A stretch of DNA of 64,000 nucleotides, from assembly GCF_030063445.1 (NCBI RefSeq), contig NZ_JASITD010000001.1:356245-420244 (forward strand). Reading direction: 5' to 3'. Both the position numbers and the translations under genes were made by a program. Shown piece by piece: positions 59,540-64,000 of the stretch. How positions within the stretch are numbered: the stretch's first letter is position 1; each line of letters starts with the position of its first letter. The stretch is from Hymenobacter sp. H14-R3 (GTDB lineage Bacteria > Bacteroidota > Bacteroidia > Cytophagales > Hymenobacteraceae). Under the pieces are notes generated by a model. That model did not search any database, was not told the origin of the DNA, and saw only the letters and a list, made by a program, of their open reading frames with translations.

Positions 59540-60910
59540 TTACTGCCATATTTGCTCGCCGGTGGCGCGGCGCAGCTGGTACTGGCCAAGGGTATAATTG
59601 TACATGGCCTGGGCGCGGGCTAGGCGCGACTGCGAGAGCTGGGTTTCGGCATCGAGCACGTCGAGGTTCTGGCCCACGCCGTAGCGGTAGCGGCCCTCGG
59701 CGCGGGTGAGGGCGTCGGTGGCCTGGGTCACCTGCTGCAAAGCATTGTCGTAGCGGGCCTGGCTGAACTGCATGTTATTAACGGCCTGGCGCACATCAGC
59801 GCGAATCTGCTCCTGGGTGTCAGCGGTACGGGCCTGGGCGGCGCGGTAGCTGGCGGCGGCCTCCACACGCTGCTTGCGGTTGCGGCCCCCGTCGTAGATG
59901 GGTACCGACAGCTGGGCCTGCGCCACGGTATTGAACCGGACGTCGTTGATGGTGCCGGTGGGTAAGATGTAGCCGTTCTTGCCGCCCACCTGCGCGCCCA
60001 CCCCCAGGCTGGGCATATTGCTGCGGTTAATGAGCTTGGCCTGTAGCTCGGCAGTGTTTTCGGCATCGCGGCTGAGCTTCACCTCGGGGCGGTTTTCAGC
60101 GGCTTTAGCCAGTTCGGCGGCCAGGTCCACGGGCCGCGGCTCGTAAGCCAGGCGGCCCTTCACCGGAATATCGGTTTGCTGGGGCTTGTGCAGCAGCCGC
60201 GCCAGCTGCACCTGCTGGTTGAGGAGCTGGTTTTGCAAATCGAGCTTGGAGTTTTCGGCCTGCGTGATGCGCACGTCGGTAGTCGTGACGTCAAATTTGG
60301 TGCTCACGCCGGCATCCACTCGTTTCTGCATTTCGTTGCGGTGCGTCACCAGCGAGGCAATCTGCTGGTCCTGCACCCGAATGCTCTCGCGCATAAACAG
60401 GATGTTGTAGTAGGTCTGCGCCGCGTTGAAAGCCAGGTCGCGCCGGGCCACGATGATGTTATCCTGCGCCGTTTGCACCTGCGAGCGCGAGAGGTCCGTG
60501 CTGGCCCCGCGCTTGCCAAAGTCGAACAGTTCGTACTGCGCCGTAATGTGCGCGTCGAAAACATTGTTGGGGGCAAAGCGCAGTTCCGGCCCGTTGCCAA
60601 AAGAAGTGTGCGACACTGGCGAGAGGTGCGAGTAGGCAGCCGTGCCCGTAACCAAGGGCAGGAAGCCGGCCTGAGATTGGGCCAAGCGGCTGGAAGCGGC
60701 GTTGGCCAGCTCAGTAAGGTTAGCCACGCCAGGGTTGGCATCAAGCACTGCTTGCACAGTACTGCCGAGCGAAAGTGAGTCGCTGAGCACGCCAACGGAC
60801 TGATTAGCAGCGGGCAGGCCAGGCAGGGTTTGCGCCAGCGCGGGCTGCGTCAGCAGCGCGCCCGCCAGGGACAGGCCCGCAAAACCGGCAAGTTGATATC
60901 TAGAAAACAT
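59540..60910 (-). CDS. TolC-family outer membrane efflux channel
   Basis: 456 aa from the ATG at 60910 (MFSRYQLAGFAGLSLAGALL...ALAQ signal peptide); an upstream start adds 13 residues. Two OEP repeats: QTYYNILFMRESIRVQDQQI in the first and NMQFSQARYDNALQQVTQAT, YRYGVGQNLDVLDAETQLSQ in the second. It forms the outer-membrane duct of the EmrAB-type pump. It is first in the minus-strand set tolC-usp-emrA-emrB and diverges from the sigma-54 activator gene, with a candidate sigma-54 site in between. Confidence 0.92.
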   Translation of the reverse strand: MFSRYQLAGFAGLSLAGALLTQPALAQTLPGLPAANQSVGVLSDSLSLGSTVQAVLDANPGVANLTELANAASSRLAQSQAGFLPLVTGTAAYSHLSPVSHTSFGNGPELRFAPNNVFDAHITAQYELFDFGKRGASTDLSRSQVQTAQDNIIVARRDLAFNAAQTYYNILFMRESIRVQDQQIASLVTHRNEMQKRVDAGVSTKFDVTTTDVRITQAENSKLDLQNQLLNQQVQLARLLHKPQQTDIPVKGRLAYEPRPVDLAAELAKAAENRPEVKLSRDAENTAELQAKLINRSNMPSLGVGAQVGGKNGYILPTGTINDVRFNTVAQAQLSVPIYDGGRNRKQRVEAAASYRAAQARTADTQEQIRADVRQAVNNMQFSQARYDNALQQVTQATDALTRAEGRYRYGVGQNLDVLDAETQLSQSRLARAQAMYNYTLGQYQLRRATGEQIWQ

Positions 60911-60943
60911 AAGCCAAGTGGCGTAGTAGTGTGAACTAGGCTT

Positions 60944-60959
60944 ACCCAATGCTGTGCCA
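60944..60959 (-). promoter_or_regulatory. possible sigma-54 promoter for tolC (TGGCACAGCATTGGGT)
   Basis: On the minus strand a perfect -24 half TGGCAC is followed at the proper distance by TGGGT, against the consensus TTGCW at -12, so the -12 GC is not conserved. The predicted start point lies about 20 bases before the tolC ATG. The divergent neighbour encodes a sigma-54 activator, which makes this half-match worth notice; on sequence alone it is weak. Confidence 0.35.
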
Positions 60960-61120
60960 ATAGGTTACAGCCGGGTTTATTCGGGGTAACTAGCTTGTTA
61001 TGTGTATTTTAGGGTTAACAGGCTCTTATTTGCCCAATGAATAAACATTACCTTAAACAAAGGGTTTCCTCATATAACAGGAATCCCTTCTAAAATACTT
61101 CCCTTTCGGTATCCGTTGCT

Positions 61121-63268
61121 ATGCTCGCGCCCAACCCCGACGAATCGCTGCTGCTGCACCTCAACGAGGCCATTGCCACCATCCGCGACAAGGAAACCCT
61201 GTTTCGGGTCATCACCAACAAGCTGCGGCTCATCTTTCCGTTTGACCTCATCGGTATCAATGTCTTTGATAAAGAATTAGTTAATAAGCGCTTGTTTTTG
61301 CGCAGCTACGTAGGCGGCCCCGCCGAAAGCCTGCCGGTTGATGCCTCTTCAACTGTTTTCTCACCCATTGCCGGCTCGCCCGTCGAGCAGCTGGTGGCCG
61401 ACCCACACCTGCGCCACATCACGCTACAAGAATACGCGGCTGAATACCCTGATTTTGAGCCTTTCAACAAGCTGCGCCGGGAGGGCATCAACTATATGAC
61501 TACCGTGCCGCTGCGGCTGGGCGGGCGGCTCACGGGCTTCCTTATTTTGGCCGCCGCCCGCCGCCCGGCCCTTTCTGCGGCCGATGAGCACCTGTTGCTC
61601 AGCATTGGCTCGCTGGTGGCCGTGGCTGTGGGCAACACGCTGGCCTTCGAGGACATAGCCCGGCGCGAAGGGGAGCGCACCATGCAGCTGGCCATTACCA
61701 ATGCCCTGCTCAGCATCAAGCAGCGCGAGCCGCTGTTTCGGGCCGTGGCCGAGAGCCTGGGGCAGGTGGTGCCGTTCGACTACTTCGGCATTCGGGTGCT
61801 GCGCACCGGGCCAGCCAAGGATTTTGAGGCCTTTGCCGAATTTTCGCGGGTGGGCACCGGCGACTTTGTGGCCCTTGCCCTCGACCGCCCCCCGGTTGAG
61901 GGCGATGCGGGCATCTACTTGCAGCTCAGCAGCTTGCTGCAAGCGCCCGGCGTGTATGCCGGGGCCGAGTTCCACGCGCTGGCCGTGCGCTACCCGCGCC
62001 TGCGCTACGTGTATGATCACTACGGCACGCGCGCCCTGCTGGTGGCCCCCATCTGGCAGCGCCCCGACAGCCAGGCGGTGCTCACGCTGGCGGCCACTAA
62101 CCCCGAGGCTTTTACGGCTGATAACCAGTCCGTTATTCAGTCGCTGGTGCCGCAGATTGCGCTGGTGCTCGAAAACCTGTTTGCCTTCGAGCAGATTGAG
62201 GAGCTCAAGGCCCAGGTGGAGCAGGAACGCACCTACCTCATCGACGAAATCAATACCGACCGGCCTGCCGATGGCCTCATCGGCACCAGCCCGGCCTTGC
62301 AGCAGGTGCGCCAGCGCATTGCCCAGGTGGCGGGCACCGATGCCACGGTGCTCATTACCGGCGAAACCGGCACCGGCAAGGAAGTAGTGGCCAGGGCCTT
62401 ACACCAGGCATCGCCCCGCCTGGGCCGGGCCCTGGTCAAAATCAACTGCGCCGCCCTACCTGCGCAACTAATTGAAAGCGAGCTGTTCGGCCATGAAAAA
62501 GGGGCTTACACCGGGGCCGTGGAGCGCCGCATTGGCAAGTTTGAGCTGGCCAACGGCGGCACCATTTTTCTGGATGAGGTGGGCGAGCTGCCCCTCGACC
62601 TGCAAGCCAAGCTGCTGCGCGTGCTGCAAGAAAAGGAGTTTGAGCGCCTGGGCAGCAACCGCGTGCTGCAAACCGACGCCCGCGTGCTGGCCGCCACCAA
62701 CCGCGTGCTCGAAGAGGAGGTACGCGCCGGTCGCTTTCGAGCCGACCTCTACTACCGGCTCAACGTGTTTCCCATTCACCTGGCCCCGCTGCGCGAGCGC
62801 CCGCAGGACATTGCGCCCCTGGTGCAGCACTACCTGGCTACCCTCAGCAAGCGCCTGGCGCGGCCGCCGCGCGCCATCCGGCCCGCCGACCTGGCCGCGC
62901 TGCAAGCCTACGCCTGGCCCGGCAACATCCGCCAGCTGGAGCACGTGCTGGAGCAGGCCATTATTGTGAGCCAGGGCCCGTGGCTGGAATTCGGGGGCTT
63001 TGCCGCGGCCCCCACGCTGCTGGCGCTGCCGCCCACGGCCGCACTATTGCCCAGCGAAACAGCCCCCACCGCCGCCACCAATGCTACCAACGCGCCCCTC
63101 AAAACGCTGCGCGAGCAGGAGCGCGACCATATTCTGCTGGCGCTGCACCGCACTGAGGGCCGCGTGAGCGGCCCCAGCGGCGCGGCCCTGCTGCTGGATA
63201 TCAATCCGAAGACCCTGGAAGCCCGGATGAAGAAGCTGGGCATCCGGCGCACCGTGGTGGCGGGGTGA
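61121..63268 (+). CDS. sigma-54-dependent transcriptional activator with two GAF domains
   Basis: 715 aa. GAF 1 (about 12-175) and GAF 2 (about 195-355) form the sensory part; there is no phospho-acceptor receiver domain, so it likely responds to a small ligand. Then the AAA+ domain: Walker A GETGTGKE (414-421), the sigma-54 contact loop GAYTGA (461-466, Tyr in place of the usual Phe), Walker [10 protein letters not shown] and the arginine-finger region [15 protein letters not shown] Pro/Ala-rich linker leads to a C-terminal Fis-type HTH ([20 protein letters not shown]). The layout is like FhlA or NorR. The divergent tolC-emr set is the obvious target. Confidence 0.92.
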   Translation: MLAPNPDESLLLHLNEAIATIRDKETLFRVITNKLRLIFPFDLIGINVFDKELVNKRLFLRSYVGGPAESLPVDASSTVFSPIAGSPVEQLVADPHLRHITLQEYAAEYPDFEPFNKLRREGINYMTTVPLRLGGRLTGFLILAAARRPALSAADEHLLLSIGSLVAVAVGNTLAFEDIARREGERTMQLAITNALLSIKQREPLFRAVAESLGQVVPFDYFGIRVLRTGPAKDFEAFAEFSRVGTGDFVALALDRPPVEGDAGIYLQLSSLLQAPGVYAGAEFHALAVRYPRLRYVYDHYGTRALLVAPIWQRPDSQAVLTLAATNPEAFTADNQSVIQSLVPQIALVLENLFAFEQIEELKAQVEQERTYLIDEINTDRPADGLIGTSPALQQVRQRIAQVAGTDATVLITGETGTGKEVVARALHQASPRLGRALVKINCAALPAQLIESELFGHEKGAYTGAVERRIGKFELANGGTIFLDEVGELPLDLQAKLLRVLQEKEFERLGSNRVLQTDARVLAATNRVLEEEVRAGRFRADLYYRLNVFPIHLAPLRERPQDIAPLVQHYLATLSKRLARPPRAIRPADLAALQAYAWPGNIRQLEHVLEQAIIVSQGPWLEFGGFAAAPTLLALPPTAALLPSETAPTAATNATNAPLKTLREQERDHILLALHRTEGRVSGPSGAALLLDINPKTLEARMKKLGIRRTVVAG

Positions 63269-63365
63269 GCTGACATTATCGGCGAGTTTTCACTGATTTT
63301 TAGCCCATAAAAAACTGCTGTTTACCTCCGCTTTGTGTCGCTTCACTTTAGCCCCTTACTTTCCG

Positions 63366-63890
63366 ATGCGAGATAATTGCTTTAACATACTAATAACCAG
63401 TATTTTATCAATAACTAGCAGTAGTTATGCCGCCGCGCAAACCACTGATACTCACAACCTTGCTACCGATACACTTCAGCCAGCCAACGCCAGCTACTAC
63501 TTGCCTGTGACCCGCATTCGCACACTGAAAGGCCAGATGCCTTACGTGTTCCTGCGCGAATCATCGGACGGGCAAAGCAAAATACTCGAGTTTACCTGGC
63601 GGCACCCACTTGCCCTGCCCCGACCTAAGCCACTCATTATCAGGCTTTCCCAAATAAAATGGGTGGTGATGCAAGGCAACTATTACGAGCCTGTCCGGCT
63701 ACTTGAGGGCGATGTGCAAACGCTGGCCTGGCGGCGGTTGGCAGGCCCACGAGTGGAGCTGTTTGATATTGCCTGGCCCAAAGCCAGGGCAATATCCTTC
63801 GTTCCCATCGTTGGGCAAGCCGTAGACCTGCTGGCCAGGCGCGACAGCAGCGACTACCAACATAGCTGGCTAGTGGTTGAAAAACATTAG
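63366..63890 (+). CDS. hypothetical exported protein, 3' end abutting an insertion sequence
   Basis: 174 aa from the ATG at 63366 (MRDNCFNILITSILSITSSS..., cut near AAAQ), giving a signal peptide in A+T-rich DNA. The mature protein is soluble and basic, with ITRIRTLKGQMPYVF-like and LSQIKWVVMQGNYYEPVRLL segments; no family recognised. Its TAG stop (63888-63890) overlaps the stop of the transposase on the other strand, so the original C-terminus may have been altered by an insertion. Confidence 0.6.
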   Translation: MRDNCFNILITSILSITSSSYAAAQTTDTHNLATDTLQPANASYYLPVTRIRTLKGQMPYVFLRESSDGQSKILEFTWRHPLALPRPKPLIIRLSQIKWVVMQGNYYEPVRLLEGDVQTLAWRRLAGPRVELFDIAWPKARAISFVPIVGQAVDLLARRDSSDYQHSWLVVEKH

Positions 63891-64000
63891 ATAGTCGGGT
63901 ATAATTTAGCAAGTTTGATGCGAGCATCGGCCGTTTTGAATTGCCAGTTGCGGGGCTTGGGCCGCGCATTCTGGCGGTCTTGCCACTGTTCTACCACTTG
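63887..64000 (-). CDS. IS630-type transposase, C-terminal fragment (cut by the window edge)
   Basis: The minus strand from 64000 reads without a stop for 37 codons, ending NWQFKTADARIKLAKLYPTI and a TAA at 63887-63889. This matches the conserved C-terminal ending of IS630-family transposases (usual form NWQF-T-DARIKL-LYP). Only the tail is visible; the rest of the element should lie beyond the window. The terminal inverted repeat and TA target duplication could not be located here. Confidence 0.7.
   Translation of the reverse strand, partial: QVVEQWQDRQNARPKPRNWQFKTADARIKLAKLYPTI

Overview
The window looks like chromosomal DNA of a high-GC member of the Bacteroidota, most likely Hymenobacter or a close relative. 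The grounds are two giant secreted proteins ending in type IX secretion (T9SS) type A sorting domains, DUF6089-type barrel proteins beside NAD kinase and UppS, two OmpH/Skp proteins behind BamA, TonB proteins with a cytoplasmic FE.RN.AYGA motif, and several TAnnTTTG-type -7 elements. No rRNA, tRNA, CRISPR array or replication origin is visible.

Layout. 1-13.5 kb: a low-GC start with one tiny ORF behind a strong Shine-Dalgarno, then two tandem paralogous giant surface proteins (about 2,559 and 1,614 aa), each closed by a strong hairpin terminator. 13.6-20.6 kb: molybdenum cofactor genes moaC (+) and moaE, moaD, moaA and a moeB-rhodanese fusion (-), together with a TonB-dependent receptor and a ModE-type DNA-binding protein. 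20.8-29.8 kb: a mixed stretch with a thioredoxin-reductase-like flavoprotein, an MFS exporter, a PepSY membrane protein, a helix-hairpin-helix protein, cysteine desulfurase, GlmM and MazG. 30.2-37.4 kb: an energy-transduction cluster exbB-exbD-exbD-tonB-tonB-small membrane protein-PstS-like lipoprotein-TPR protein. 37.4-48.6 kb: RluD-type pseudouridine synthase, then an envelope-biogenesis block on the minus strand (CBS protein, BamA/TamA-like protein, NadK, two DUF6089 proteins, UppS, BamA, two OmpH). 48.9-55.5 kb: alpha/beta hydrolase, PabA/TrpG, CvpA, YqeY, a membrane protein, PdxJ, a methyltransferase and a lipoprotein. 55.6-63.3 kb: a tripartite drug-efflux system (TolC, UspA, EmrA, EmrB) interrupted by an opposite-strand four-helix-bundle gene, with a divergent GAF-GAF-AAA+ sigma-54 activator. 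The right edge cuts into the C-terminus of an IS630-like transposase.

The most notable non-coding signal is a set of long, near-perfect intergenic palindromes of at least three sequence classes (16117-16202 and 27323-27405; 17320-17432 and 23557-23685; 53427-53503), plus GTGAATGA-type octamers at several gene junctions. Some palindromes run into genes: one contains the moeB start codon and another supplies the stop codons of two convergent genes. The best candidates for an undescribed system are the molybdenum-linked TonB receptor/ModE locus and the sigma-54-linked efflux locus. Both are inferences from gene order and motifs.
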